64,000 nt of DNA from Sphagnum magellanicum (Eukaryota > Streptophyta > Sphagnopsida > Sphagnales > Sphagnaceae). Below are positions 12,101 through 24,600 of this stretch, in pieces; positions within the stretch are counted from its first letter, which is position 1, and every line of letters starts with the position of its first letter. The stretch is taken from NCBI GenBank assembly GCA_021904315.1, contig CM038907.1, positions 28,403,223 through 28,467,222 of the forward strand, read 5' to 3'. The notes below the pieces were generated by a model. It saw only the letters and a list, made by a program, of their open reading frames with translations, had not been told where the DNA came from and did not search any database. A program made the translations under genes and the position numbers.

Positions 12101-12434
12101 TATTATATAAAGATGTTTAATCCTTGATGAGAAGTATGCCTATGAACTATAAATCCTTCATAAGTTCTCTTATACATCAACCCAATCTCACACTACAATT
12201 TTTAATAACTAACCTTATTTAGAAAGTGATCTTGATGAAGAGTCTATGCCCCTATAATAGATTTTAAGTTAGTTTTATACGGAAGAAAGAGGCCTATATA
12301 TAATAAGAAGAAGACTTAAAAAATGGGAGGCAATCTTTTGAAGGATAATGAAAAAGACAATTCATATACAATAAAAAAAGGAAGAAGACATCACATAATG
12401 GATCAAGCACAAGTAAGAAGAAACATAAATTAAG

Positions 12435-13003
12435 TTTAAAGCCTATGAAAACTTTAGACAATATAAGTTAATGGTAGAATATCAATTAAGTAGAAAACTC
12501 AAAATCCTCAAGTTTGATGGGGAAGAGAGTACATATCTATAAAATTTAATTTATTTTTTGAAGAGAACGGAATTAACAAAAAATATATTATACCTAATAT
12601 TATTGAGCAAAATGATGTTTCAAAAAGAAATAATAGAACATTGATTAGCTATGCTACATCATTTTAATCTAAGTCATTTTGGAGAGAATTACTAATTATT
12701 ACAAATTATTTCCAAAATAAATCACCCACAAAAACACTTGCAAACCATAAAACATTTATAGAAATATGGTTTGGGATTAAACCTATTATCTTTTACTTAA
12801 GAGCTTTTGATTGTAAGAATTTTTCATTTGTGCACAAAGAAAATAGACAAAAGCTACACACACACAGACAATAAACTGCATTTTTGGGGGCTATAGTGAA
12901 GAAGCCAAAACATATAGATTATTATATTAAAAAATAAATAAATTGTAAGCTTTAAAGATGTGGTGTTTAAAGAAACCAAGACCATGAAGTTGTGGGAGAA
13001 GAT
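12435..13003 (+). pseudogene. Ty1/copia integrase fragment, broken
   Basis: Successive frames give FKAYENFRQYKLMVEYQLSR, EENGINKKYIIP, EQNDVSKRNNRTLI, KSFWRELLIITNYFQNKSPT, FIEIWFGIKPIIFYLRAF and GYSEEAKTYRLL, then VSFKDVVFKETK. This order matches the C-terminal two-thirds of copia integrase (core strand, the P..PQQNGV.ER.NRT block, SFW.EA, NR.PTK, P.E.W.G.KP, the GYS block, DV.F.E). Stops and frameshifts occur throughout, and the SDNGGEY catalytic block reads KFDGEEST, so it is dead. Protease and the first part of integrase are missing between gag and this segment, and no reverse transcriptase follows. Confidence 0.8.
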
Positions 13004-13092
13004 AAGAAAAAAACATAATCAACAAAAGAAGAATTGCACTTTGGTTCATAATGTTTTAGACAATACCCAAATGCTAATAGATCAAAAATCTA

Positions 13093-14190
13093 TTGACTTT
13101 TATCTATAACTACTTTGCATATAATCTTAAGCAACACCTTGAGTTGCTCCCCAAGTTAGTTGAATTTTTGGAATTAAAAAACAATAAGATCTTCGAAAAC
13201 ATAAAAAATTGGTGCAAATCTATGCTTTCACCATCAAAGAGGGTTTTCAAGGAATACAATTCATTGGTTGTTAAGATAGTTAAAGACAATGGCATTTTTG
13301 AGACTACAAAGGCAGATTACAAGATCTTTAATGTGATGTGATTTTGTTTATGTTGTTTAAAGTTGATTTGTTTGTTATGTAATGTGACACCAAAAGAGGA
13401 ATTCCACCAATGCAGTTCTTTTTGTCCTTGATCTCACTAAGCACATTAATGATTATTTGTGCTTGACTTGGTGGAAAGAACTTGTCCCCCAAATTGAATA
13501 TGATGCCAAGTATTTGTGGGAGGTAAGTTGTACATGTTGCATGTTATAGATGTAACCACTAGGGTTGTGAGCCTACTAGACATGAAGGCTTGGGTTTGAG
13601 CCATTGATTTTGTGAAGAAACAATGTTTGATGTGACAAGTCTAATAGTTGAATTTCATAGTCACTTTCTAGTTCAAGAATTGTTCAATGCCATTATGGTA
13701 ATCTATCCCCAATATTGGTTACTTCTAGAGGTTGAAGTCACATTCCCAAGGCATTTAGCCATTATTCAAACATATTTTGAACACCAAAAGGCCAAGTTGG
13801 GTGTTTTTGGAAACTTTGTGGGACCAATATTAAACCTTATCCTTTTTAATCAATAATCATCCTTCCCAAAATTGACAATGTATGACAATTGTTGAATTAC
13901 TATGGTGCCTCTTCACAATTCCAACCCAATCACAAAATTGTGGAAGAAGCTTGGATTAAATACAAATTTCAACCACCATCTTTCAAAATAGATTAAGTTC
14001 ATGAACCTATATGCATGTGTATGGTTTTGGGTATTGAGGAGGATGTATGGATGTTCTCCAACCTTGCCTTCATTAAAAACAAGCTTTGGAATAGATTAAC
14101 TACTCACTTTGACCTCATTGTCAAGATGTATGCACAGACCTTCTATTCACTAGAATCACGTTTCCTTTCTAAACAACAATTTGTGAATGG
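13093..14190 (+). pseudogene. hAT-like transposase pseudogene with C-terminal dimerisation region
   Basis: Scattered frames read in order: AYNLKQHLELLPKLVEFLEL and SMLSPSKRVFKEYNSLVVKI (13093-13341); a stretch with HINDYLCLTWWKELVPQIEY (about 13400-13500); VIYPQYWLLLEVEVTFPRHL (13623-13856); and IEEDVWMFSNLAFIKNKLWN followed by RLTTHFDLIVKMYAQ (14015-14190). This is the layout of hAT-type transposases of the KIAA1586-like group, the last block being the hAT dimerisation motif (G..E..FS.L..IK...R..L......V....). Stops and frameshifts separate the blocks. It follows the copia integrase fragment with no clear boundary, so one element inserted beside or into the other. Confidence 0.7.
13545..13622 (+). 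repeat. possible tRNA-derived SINE fragment inside the hAT relic
   Basis: TAGGGTTGTGAGC resembles a pol III A box and GGGTTTGAGCC a B box, about 40 bp apart. The stretch interrupts the hAT-like coding series between 13500 and 13623. Without a second copy or target duplication this stays weak. Confidence 0.25.
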
Positions 14191-17100
14191 AATGGTAATT
14201 AGACTTGTTATGGGGTGGAGGTTTAATTGTAATGTAGGTGTGTGACTAGGTTTTGAGGAGGCAACATGTTTGATGCAATATAGTGGTTGGTAGAGGAAGC
14301 ATAATTTTGTTATTTCCATATACTAACAATGATATAATAATGCTCAAAATAAAAAAAAAGTTGAGTTTTCATGACATGTACGTGGTATGCACTTTGCATT
14401 TGAAAATTTGCATCACATATTTTTGGTTTCTACCATTGCCCATATTGTATGTAGACTTCAAACTTCAAGTGCAACATGTACATTTGTTTTTTTCATGCAA
14501 ATACACTCAAAGGAACCAATGGGATTACTTTATAAAAGGATCATAATCCTTTTTTAGTCCTTTTCATTTTTTTTGAAAGAATTTTTGAGTGAAATCTTTT
14601 GCAACTTGTTATTGAAAATACATATAGTTGCCCCGATATATCATGTTTTGTGTTAGTCATTATTAAATAAATATGAGTTTTTCAAAATGTGCAAATTTTG
14701 CCAAGTTTTGCATTTCTTCTTGAAACATTATCATAATTTCAAATCATACCAAATATGCCAACTATATTAAATTTTAAATTGTGAGTGTTTTTTGAATGTG
14801 GGTAGTAGGTTATTATCATTTAAATTTTTTTGCCCTCAAATTTTCTTTGTTAAAAAAATCTTTTACCTTAATTTTTTGCAAAATGGAGTGCTTCTAGGCA
14901 GTTGCACATAACGAAAGTCCATTTTTTGGTGTCATAGGGGCAAATTTTGTAATACCAAATTTAAGGTATTCCAATTAACCAATTTCCAACTATACTTGTA
15001 GAATTAAGTTTAAAAATTGAAGATTAAATGCAATCATTTCATTACAAGGTGAACGTTTAAAGTGTTGTAACATTTTCAATCATAGTCCATAAAAATTGTT
15101 ATGGATTTTATTGTATAATAAACAGGTGTGAAGTGTTGATTTTTTTTGGGTATGATTATGAAGTTATTGTAATGTTAAAATAAAGGTTTATAAGCAAGTT
15201 TAATATTTTAATTTATTAGGCCTTTATAAGATTATCAATAGTCTATAAAGTTCATGATTTATTAAAATGGAAAAAATTCAAAATTTTTTTTTTGTAAAAA
15301 TTGACATTAATATTTTGCATAACATTTATAAATTATAAAAATTGAAGAAACCCATGTTTTTGTTTCTAACTTTTCACTTAACTAATCAAATCAAAACATG
15401 TGTTATAATTTTAAAACTTATAAGTTTAGGGTTTAGGTATTCCACTTGTTGTCTATTTTGAAATGGATATTTTTGCATTCCCAAGACATTAAACATTTGA
15501 ATTAAATGTTTTGAAAAACAAAAACTATGGACTACACATGTGCCATTTTTAATCCACTTTAAAGTGCATTCACCCTTTTAACACAACTATTGTTCAAGTT
15601 CAAAAGTCCTTTGTTGAAATTAGAACTCAAAATTAGATTTAATGAATTTTTGATTTGAAAATTTCAATAGTTATATTAGTCATTTAGGGCTCATCCATAG
15701 TTCGGGTTCAAAAAGGATATTCTAATTCAAAGGGATTATAAAGGATAATTTTAGATTTTCATAATGTTCAATATATTGCAACTATGGTGTCTTGTTATGT
15801 TTGTATTATTATCGTAATGAGAAAGATATATTTTAAAAAATTCCAATAATTATCAGATGTTGTATGTCCTTTTGAGCCCTTAATCAATTTATGGTTAATT
15901 TTTCATATTACAATTTTTGTTTACAAAGGAATGCATAAAGTGATGCAATTGACTTTCAACTTTTTGCACAAAAAACACATGTTTTCAAATATGTAACTAC
16001 ATGTTCATTATGTCAATTTGATGAAAAATATATTTCAAATGAAAATTTCAAAATCTTGAAATTCTGAAACAAAGGGCCATAAGGAAATGATTCCTTTACT
16101 AATTATTTCAATTACTTTTTATATTCATTAGGTTCAAAAAATCTAACTCTAGATGTAGGTCACATGTATAGGAAATAATCATGTGAAAAAACATGTTAGT
16201 TGATTTGTAACGCCCATTTTGAACACTTTGTGCATTTATGTTTGTAAACCAAACTATTTATGCACAACTAATATGTACATTTGTGAAAAATCATCATCAC
16301 CACATGAATTATTTTATTTTGGACTATTAAAAAAAAATTACTTAATTTATTTCATGTAAATGTTATTTGTAAAAAGTAGCCATTACAAGAAATCATGGTT
16401 TTTTTGACCAAGAATTTCGGTAAAAAAACCCCCATATGGTGTTTTTGCCCCCATGTCCAACTTGACCACATAATCATTTTTGATTAAATATGAATATTTC
16501 AAAATGTGTAAATTCTGCTAGATTCTACATTTCATTTTGAAAATTTATCATAATTTTGAATCATACCAAAATATGCTAATTATTTATGTTATACCAATAA
16601 AATTATGTTATTACAATAGGCCTTTACCTAGTCCTTTGTAAAATTAACCACATTGACGTAGCACCTATTCAAGTTCAAACGTCCTTTTCAAAAACCAAAA
16701 CCCAAAATTTAATTTAATGAATTTTTTATTTGAATTCCTCAACTTTCATATTAGTCATTTAGTACAATGTTGAATGATTAACATAATTTTAAAATGTCAC
16801 AAGAAAAACATATGTAAAAAAGTTCATAATTTTCACCACTATCTGACATGGTTTTTGGCTCCTTTCTTTGTACTCGTAGCCATTGGGTCCAAGATTAATT
16901 TTTGGGATATTGAAATATTCCAATGTTAGCTAGTTATTGAATTTTGACATGGTTATCAACCAAATTATCAATCCGATTATTAATAACCTACCAATTGGTT
17001 ATTGATTTTTTGATAATTGGTAAATTTGTACACTTATTATTGTAATTTCAAAACTTTAATAACCTATTTTGATGATTTAATTATCATTGAGTTTGGTTGA

Positions 17101-18741
17101 TATCAATATTTTTAAATGTAATTTTTTTTTGAAAATAAATTTAATTTAAAAACCTTATAACTAAATATGTATACATAAACTGACATGATAACATGAGATT
17201 ATCAATTGGTTATTTGAGAACCTACATTATACATAACCAATATATATTGATATTGATAGCTTATAGGGCCTCCCAATTTTTTAAAATAAATTACATGATG
17301 ATTATAAAAAAAAATAAAAATTGGCCAACATTGGTATATACTAGTGTTGTGCATGTAAATGGTTTGAAACTTATACTCTTTGTAAATGTAAATATAGAAC
17401 ATGAATTGTGTAAATAAAAGTTTTAAAAATATATATTTATATGCCTTTATGCAGCTATGTAAAATAATGTAAATGTAAAACAAATACACTTATATGATCA
17501 TGTAAGACAATGTCCATGTAAAAAAATGTGAAAAATATGATTTTTATTTGGGGAAGGAAGATTTCATAATATTTTTGATGATGGACCAACGAAACGACCC
17601 ATTACAAAAAAAAATTGTCAAAACATGCACCCACAACTAATTAATATGGATTTGCAAAAAGATGTGATCATTAAGGGATAGTAGAATTATGTATAATGTA
17701 GGGAAAACACAACATTAAAACCTTGAGTTTGGTCATAAACAAGGTGAAAATTAGAAAAAAAACATTAACATAAAAGGGTGGGGGGGGGGGGGGGGGGGTG
17801 AAGGGGTAATTTAGAAAACTATCAATTTTTTTGGTAAATTGAGTTTCACCTTGTCTTTCTTTTTTCTTTACCATCTCCATTATTATTACATATATTTTCA
17901 CGGCTCCTACCTATACAACTAGTATAATTACTTTTGAAGCTTGTGCATTAAATGTTGATTTTCAGTATTTCAAACCCATATTTAATAAAATTTCCTTTAT
18001 TAAATACACTAATATATACACCCCAAATGCATGGTCTCATACATGACGATTGGTTACGAGCATGCCAATCATGCCTTTTAAAATTAATGTATGCTTTTAG
18101 GGTTAATGTACATTTTTAGGTTATTGTACGTTATTAGGTGTTTTAGGGTTTTGGCTTGTTTAGGGTTTCAGTTTGTTGACGGTTGTATAAAAAGCCAAGC
18201 TTTTCCCTTCTTTTGTTAGTTTTTCTAGAATTCTTTTGTTAGGAAGAGTCTTTCCATAATTATACTGGATTTTTACATGCTCACGACGACTATTCCATGA
18301 CCATTGTTTATATACACTACGTTTTCTTTTCTTCTTTTCAATTTAATTTACATGAAAATTTCATCTCAACCTCCTCTTGTGCATTGTATATATATTTGCA
18401 TGCATATCTTTTTGGTTGATTAGTTTCTACCTTTGATTAGTTTTAGTCTTTTTGTTTAGTAAAGTTTATTATGGATTTACACCCTTTTGACACCAAACGT
18501 CATGACATTACACATCACGACACAAAACATTTACACATGACTATGTAAATGTATTTGACAAATATTTACACTTGCTTGGTGTAAGTGTCCCCAAAAAAAA
18601 AAAAAACACGACAATATTATGAGTGTAAGTGTAAAAAATTTGGACACATAAAGATGAATTAATTAAATTTACATTGAATTTACAGACCATATATATGGTT
18701 ATTGACAATTACACACACAACACCAGTATGTACATGATATT
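14191..18741. other. AT-rich intergenic, no gene seen
   Basis: Very AT-rich. Contains a G-run of about 18 bases near 17783 and, at 18060-18260, a TTAGGGTTT-rich stretch followed by GTATAAAAAGCC, which looks like the promoter of a retrotransposon LTR or an orphan promoter. No open frame with a recognisable domain. Confidence 0.4.
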
Positions 18742-19129
18742 GGGTCAGAGTGAACTAGCACCCACCACACACCATCCACTGGATATCTATTATTACCAAG
18801 TTGAGGATGAACCTCAACTGAGTTAATATTTGGTTTCACCTTGGTAACCAATTCTGTAGGAAATAAGTCTCCTATAGGTAGGAAAATAGGTACCCACTAG
18901 GTAAGTAGATGGTTTAAACATAAATAAGGGCTGTTTTTACTACCTACCTACTAACAGCCTGCTTGTGGGTTGTTAGTAGGCAGGTATTGAAAAAAAAGGA
19001 ACTGAGCTAACCAACCAGCAGAACTGGGACTGGTTAGCTAGGGAACTGGAACCCAGCAGAAAACTGTTTCCTGACCACTTACTATCCATCCTTCATGGTG
19101 GACTGGTGGGTGCTAGTTAACTGTAACCC
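18742..19129 (+). mobile_element. MITE family A, copy 3 (full length, 388 bp)
   Basis: The left end GGGTCAGAGTGAACTAGCAC and right end GTGCTAGTTAACTGTAACCC are imperfect inverted repeats extending about 35 bp (CACCCACCA..CACCATCC against GGATGG..TGGTGGGTG). Flanks TGATATT (18735-18741) and TGGTATT (19130-19136) may be a 7-bp target duplication with one change. It has no coding capacity. An internal hairpin is formed by ACTACCTACCTACTAAC and GTTAGTAGGCAGGT. It is the most complete of three copies in the window. The superfamily is uncertain. Confidence 0.75.
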
Positions 19130-19136
19130 TGGTATT

Positions 19137-21007
19137 GAGACTGATATGAAACTGGTACATGGTTGCTATTACCTCTGGTCCCCACTAGGCTGGTATAGGT
19201 TCAGGGTTTAGGGTTTAGGGCTGGTATTGCATCAGCTCTCACCAGACTGGTAGGGTTCTCGCTACCAGTGTTGATAGTTGATCTGGGTGTTGAAACTGGG
19301 CACTCATACCAGACCTACACTGGTTACGGGCTAGATAATGTATCAGTTATTGAGGAAAGGAAAACATAGATTCCAAAATGAGGCCCTTGGGTGAACCAGC
19401 ACCTAAACTAGTATCATGGTAAGAGTCCTGAATTTTTAAAGGTTGTTTCCAACCATGGTAAAACTCTCATTCTAAGACAAAACCAAGGCCTCTAGGTCCC
19501 AATTGAAACCTCTGAGTCCCTAAACCCAAACCCTAAACTGAAAGGCCGAGTCTCATCTTCTTAAGAAGGTGAAGGTACCAGTGTGGGTGCTGGTTCAAAC
19601 TTTACTCTGGTTCAACTTCAAAGAGTACATACATAATTTCACAATCACATTGGGAACAACAACCAACTACGGGTATACGGTCAGCCCGAGAGACATTTTG
19701 AGTTAATAGACATTTGCACTTTTTGTTGATTTTACCCCCCCCCCCCTTTTTTTTCCCCCTTTCTTTCTTGCATCACCAGGCCATTTACTTTACGTAATCG
19801 GTTTAGCCGTTAGAATTTTACGACCCCAACTTCAACTGTGATGGCAAGTGCTTTTTTGGGGCTCCAAGCTTTTCTACTCATCAATCTTATCCCTTGAATG
19901 CAAAGGAACCAATGCAAGCTAATGCAAGAATCTAAGATTTCAATGGGTTGAAATGTGGATAGGGTGAATCAAAAGGGATTCTAAGTCTTCTTTATCTTTT
20001 TTATTGTTTTTGGGGACCATTTTTTCGAATCTTCCGCATTTTCGAGGTATTAAAAGTCTAGCTCTGTGCTTGCACCGTTTGTAGTGATGCGACCATGAAG
20101 GTGTCATTGCTACAACATGCACAATCGGTCATTTGCCATGACCAACAAATGATTGATTTTCTTATAGCCATATATGTTGGGGCTTTCTACTTACATGTAT
20201 ACTTAAAATTTGTAGCCTTGTATTACTTAAATAGGTGCAAGTCCTCGTATGGTTCAACCACAACCATTTGTGAGAATTGAGTGTTTTATCCTTTTCTAGA
20301 GAGGTTAAAACTCACAACAAGTATAAAAATGTGAGATCGAACTTTTGGAAGCAAAGGTGATTAGAAGAAATGTGCAAAATACCAAATGCAACATAAGGAT
20401 GCATGCCTTTTTAGTACTAGTGTTCTCATGTTTAGTTTAACAATTGAGCTTAGATCTAGGTTCTTGGTTAAATTTTAGGATATTTGGATTAAAAGGTTCA
20501 AAATTTTGCTAGAATCAAATTCAGATTTGGACGTGTTTAAACCCAAAACTTAGACTAGGATGCTCTCCCTTTTGAACAAGTCCAGGTTTTCTAGCTATTT
20601 GAGTATAAGTTTTTTTGAAAAGGCATCAATGAACCCTAACTTTTAAAGCAAGATATTAATTTTAAATGGATATACATAATAATAATTAATACACTATCTT
20701 ATACTGTTGTGGAAGTGCTACTTGAACAAATATTAATATTAAAAATTAATTTAAATTTTAGTTGGGTGCAATGTAGATAAACCAAACTTGGTCTTAAACT
20801 AGACCGGGGTTTGAAATTTTTGGAAAAGGATTTTGAAACCGTAGGTTATGTTTTAAACCCAGAAAATAATCTTAGAACCTCACTGGAGGTTATTCCAAAT
20901 GAAAAGAAAAAACTAAAACTTAGAATAGAGTTTGTTTCAAAATCATGAATCAAACAACACTAAGAGTATAGAAGGATTCTAGTTTTCTTCTACTTTCATA
21001 TCTAGTA
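19137..21007. other. intergenic, no gene seen
   Basis: The first 250 bp are rich in CTGGTA/TACCAG words, a flavour that recurs at 21.8, 22.6 and 27.2 kb and may mark an old repeat. C- and T-runs lie near 19735-19760. No gene recognised. Confidence 0.4.
19203..19220. repeat. short plant telomere-type repeat
   Basis: AGGGTTTAGGGTTTAGGG, about two and a half units of the plant telomere heptamer in internal position. This short length also occurs as promoter telo-boxes, but no gene follows nearby. Confidence 0.7.
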
Positions 21008-21049
21008 TGTAGCCAAATCATCTTATGGATGATAACCACTTTGGCCACT
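21008..21049 (-). repeat. family B motif, copy 3 (about 10 bp deleted)
   Basis: TGTAGCCAAATC, then TCTTATGGATGATAACCACT and TTGGCCA. It lacks the inner TTTGGCTAAG seen at 22348, giving about 42 bp instead of 52. It is followed by CAAAATTGAAAAAAATC, which is also shared with 22348. Confidence 0.55.
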
Positions 21050-21337
21050 TTTCAAAATTGAAAAAAATCGGGAGATGGGGATATCCAAATACAATAAGAA
21101 TAGCTCGATTAGTGCCTTGCACAATACTTTTTGGGAGAAGTACATTTGAGTTTATGTTGGTTTGGGATAATAAATTGTTTTTTGATTAGAATATGTGCAC
21201 AAAATGTAATACCTGTTGGATCCTACAAATACCACCGAACAATATAATATACAGGTATTGATTGACCAAATAAAATGATTGGTCCACAAGATTTTATTTA
21301 AATAGCCTTCCACCTTTTGTTGTCCTAATTTTCATAT

Positions 21338-21400
21338 TTATGGGTGAGGTTGAATTGGGAAATAGTAAATAAGACATCTTGAATTTGAAATGCATTGTTG
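21338..21400 (-). repeat. MITE family C, copy 3 (fragment)
   Basis: TATGGGTGAGGTTGAATTGG and AATAGTAAATAAG match the reverse complement of the pyrimidine-rich and TTAGTTATTTAC landmarks of family C, ending near CATTGTTGAGG. Confidence 0.4.
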
Positions 21401-22347
21401 AGGCCCAAACAATAGGGTATGAGAGATACTGGTCTAAGGTGTATCAAATTCCAATCTTCTGTTACATGCGATAAGTTCAATAAGATCAATATGACCAACT
21501 TTCATATAATGGAATTGAAACAAGTTCATGAGACCTCATTCGTCGTGAGATTTGTTCCAAAGTCAATTGGATTATGAATCTAACTTCAAAGGAAAGTTCT
21601 TGAAGTTACAACTACCCTAAGATATCATTAAGAACAACGGTAAACAAATAAGAACTATTGTCAAAATATAAGGACTCATTTTGAAATTATGATGGTTCAA
21701 ATAGTGTTGGTTTCGTATATACGCTTGCAACGCATATAATGATTTTGTTGACTTGCATCAAGAATCCTATTAGGCTGGTATGACCCAAGGTGCTACCACC
21801 CTTGTATGAATATTAGCATGGTAGGGACCCGAGGTAATACCAACTTTGTACCAATTTCACACCAATTTCAATACCTCACATTAAACTCGTCTCCTCCTCA
21901 TACAAGCCAAAAAGCTTGCCTTGGACCCGTTACAATGGTGTTATGTTCACAAGTTAACACCCGATCAACATTGGTTCAAATGGCATATAATGTGATTGAT
22001 GCTTTTGAATAGACAATTGTAAAGAAAAAAAAAGTTTAGTTTTCTATTTTATTAAATTCCAATTGTGGTTTCCAAGAAGAACTAGTCATATTATCCCAAA
22101 GCATTCCCCCCATTGTGGTCCTATGTGAGACACTTTAATACATTTGAAGCCAAGGATTCAGGTTTTTCTTTGTTTTGGTGGTGAAATTTTGGCACCTGGT
22201 TGGAAAAAAAAAGAGGTTGTGAGTTGTACAAATGGATTTTTTGAAAAAGTCACCATGTTTTTAGAGGAAAAAGAGTTGAAATCTCCATCTTTAGACCATA
22301 GGTTTTTGCTTATAGGAGGTTTTTATTTTTAAATTTACTTTTCTCTC

Positions 22348-22399
22348 TGTAGCCAAATCTGGCTAAGTCTTCTTGTGGATGATCACCAATCCACCTACC
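22348..22399 (-). repeat. family B 52-bp motif, copy 4
   Basis: TGTAGCCAAATCTGGCTAAG, then TCTTCTTGTGGATGATCACC and a degraded right terminus CCACCTACCTCACAAAA. This is the reverse orientation of the copies at 10583, 23928 and 60008. Confidence 0.65.
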
Positions 22400-23927
22400 T
22401 CACAAAATTGAAAAAAAATAAAAAATCTGATTGTGCTTTTGGAATTAGGCTAAATCTGTGATGATATAGGGCACTAGTCAAGATGTCAAAACATACCCTC
22501 ATAACGATTGTGATGAACTTATAAATAGTGAGATATATATATATATATATTTTAATTTTAATTTTTTAATTTTTTAATTTTAAATTTTTTTTAATACATT
22601 CATACTGAAAATTTTCCGCTAGGTTAGGGTCTGGTATACAAAACTTTTTTGGTTGTTTGGTAGGGTCCAGGTATCTCATTATCATATACCCCTTTTCGGG
22701 TAAAAAAATGGATACGTATTTTTGTATTATTTAATTAAAATTCCAAAAAATGTAGAGATTTTGAAGTTTTAAATACAATTTTCTGAGGTCAAATTCATTC
22801 TTAGAATGCAAGAATTAAAGTGTGTGATTCATCCTTGACTAGGGTAAATAGATTTATAAGCAAACATTTAACGTATCAAAAGATAGATAATGGTGTCATG
22901 GTTGACAATGGGTTCGTGATGAAATTTGACAATAATTTGTAACTCATTTTTTGGTGTTTCTATAAGGTTTCGGACATCACTTTTATTGTGTGATGTGGAA
23001 GTTATGAACCCCAAAAGTATGGGGTCTTTCACTCCAACTATATCATTACCAAACATCTATCTCTTTTAACATGTGCACTTTCAAAACTTCACAAAAATCC
23101 AATAAAAGTTCAATGGTTGGAATCATCACAAGGGAGAAAAAAAAAAGGAAAGCCAAAGAAAGGTATAAAGATGAACAATCCACAAGAAAACAAAAAAGAA
23201 AGCTAATCCCTTTTGTGGTAGGAAGCTATCTCACCCACGACCCCTCTAGTGTCACCTGCATCCAAATTGTGAAATCTAACACTGTTGTGTGCACTTTTAT
23301 CACTTGTTAATAATTTCCAATTTGATCTCACTACTATTAAAGTTCTTTCTAGTCACTTTGCAAGGTGGATGACATCATTTTTTTTCAAGGGAAAGATCCC
23401 AAGAACTTTTATGATGAAGAGAAGATTATTCTTATTTACAAAGATTCCACTCAAACATTTTGAAATGGTCTTATGAGTATATCAAGGTAGAAGATACCCA
23501 CACAACACCAACCCCATTTTCACACTATTAGAATGTTGTGTTTCCTTGAAGCACAAGCCCTTGAAGTTTGATGGGGTGTATAACAACATGTAGGAAAATG
23601 CTCAACCCAGAGTCACCCTTCCTCCCTTCCCCCCCCCCAAAAATCCAAGTGAAAATGTGATTATAATTATAATTTTCATTTTTAAATTTGAAAAATTTGT
23701 CTAAAAAAAAGAAGGAATATATGACAGAATATTTTATTTTTATTTTTATTTTCACATTTGTTTGTAATTTTGCAACAAAAGATGGGCTGATAGGGCTGTA
23801 TGCATAATACACAAGCAAGCAAAAAGGTTTGACAATAATAGATTGGCAAGAGTCAATGGTAACACCTCCTCAAACACAGGGATCATGTCAAGAAGACTGG
23901 TCATTGGTTTTAAAAAAAAATTCATGA

Positions 23928-23979
23928 TGTAGCCAAAGTGGTGATCATCCCCAAGAAAATGTAGCCAATTTTGGTTGTA
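23928..23979 (+). repeat. family B 52-bp motif, copy 5
   Basis: TGTAGCCAAAGTGGTGATCA, then TCCCCAAGAAAATGTAGCCA and ATTTTGGTTGTA: exactly 52 bp between the outer TGTAGCCA and its inverted partner. Confidence 0.7.
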
Positions 23980-24439
23980 AGCCAGTTATGATATTATTTC
24001 GTTGAAATGAATCTTTTAAAATTAATTAATTATTCGATGGACATGTGTTGAAACGACCAAGGTACTACGGTAGTCATACAAAAACACAAGCAGATTCATG
24101 TACCTCTGAGATACTTATTTGTGGTAAGTTGTGATTCCAGGAGTCAAGTCAATCCCGACTCATTTCTTTGGTATCTTCTCATCACATATGGTAATATCTG
24201 AACAGATTTGGCACCTCAGAATTGAATAATTATTTAATTTTTAAAAAAATGCATTTTGGGAATCTAAATATTATTTTTCAATAGTTTTGGGCATACATTA
24301 TGAAATTATTTATATTTTTGACATGAATGAAAGAATCATTTTGATCTAACACCATTCATTTGCTACATTTCTTAGTTCCTGTTTGCATATCTCTTTACCT
24401 GAATTCTTGATTCTTGTGCATTGCACAACATGCTTAATT

Positions 24440-24600
24440 TGAAGGTCAATGAGGAGATTTGGACTTGTTTCTTATTACTAAATTCTGAAAATTTTGACAT
24501 TTCATTGCAAATTTTTTTTTTTGTGGACAATTTGAAAATTAATTTAATTAGTGCCGAATCCATTAAGGTACTACTCTATTCTGCTGCTCTGGTTTGGTCA
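24440..24600 (+). repeat. dispersed repeat family F, copy 1
   Basis: Similar in order and spacing to 28510-28705. Shared landmarks are a TTCTGAAAATTTT stretch and TTGAAAATTAATTTAATTAG, then GCCGAA and GGTACTAC. The copies are diverged and no ends were defined. The open frames over both copies are probably fortuitous. Confidence 0.4.
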
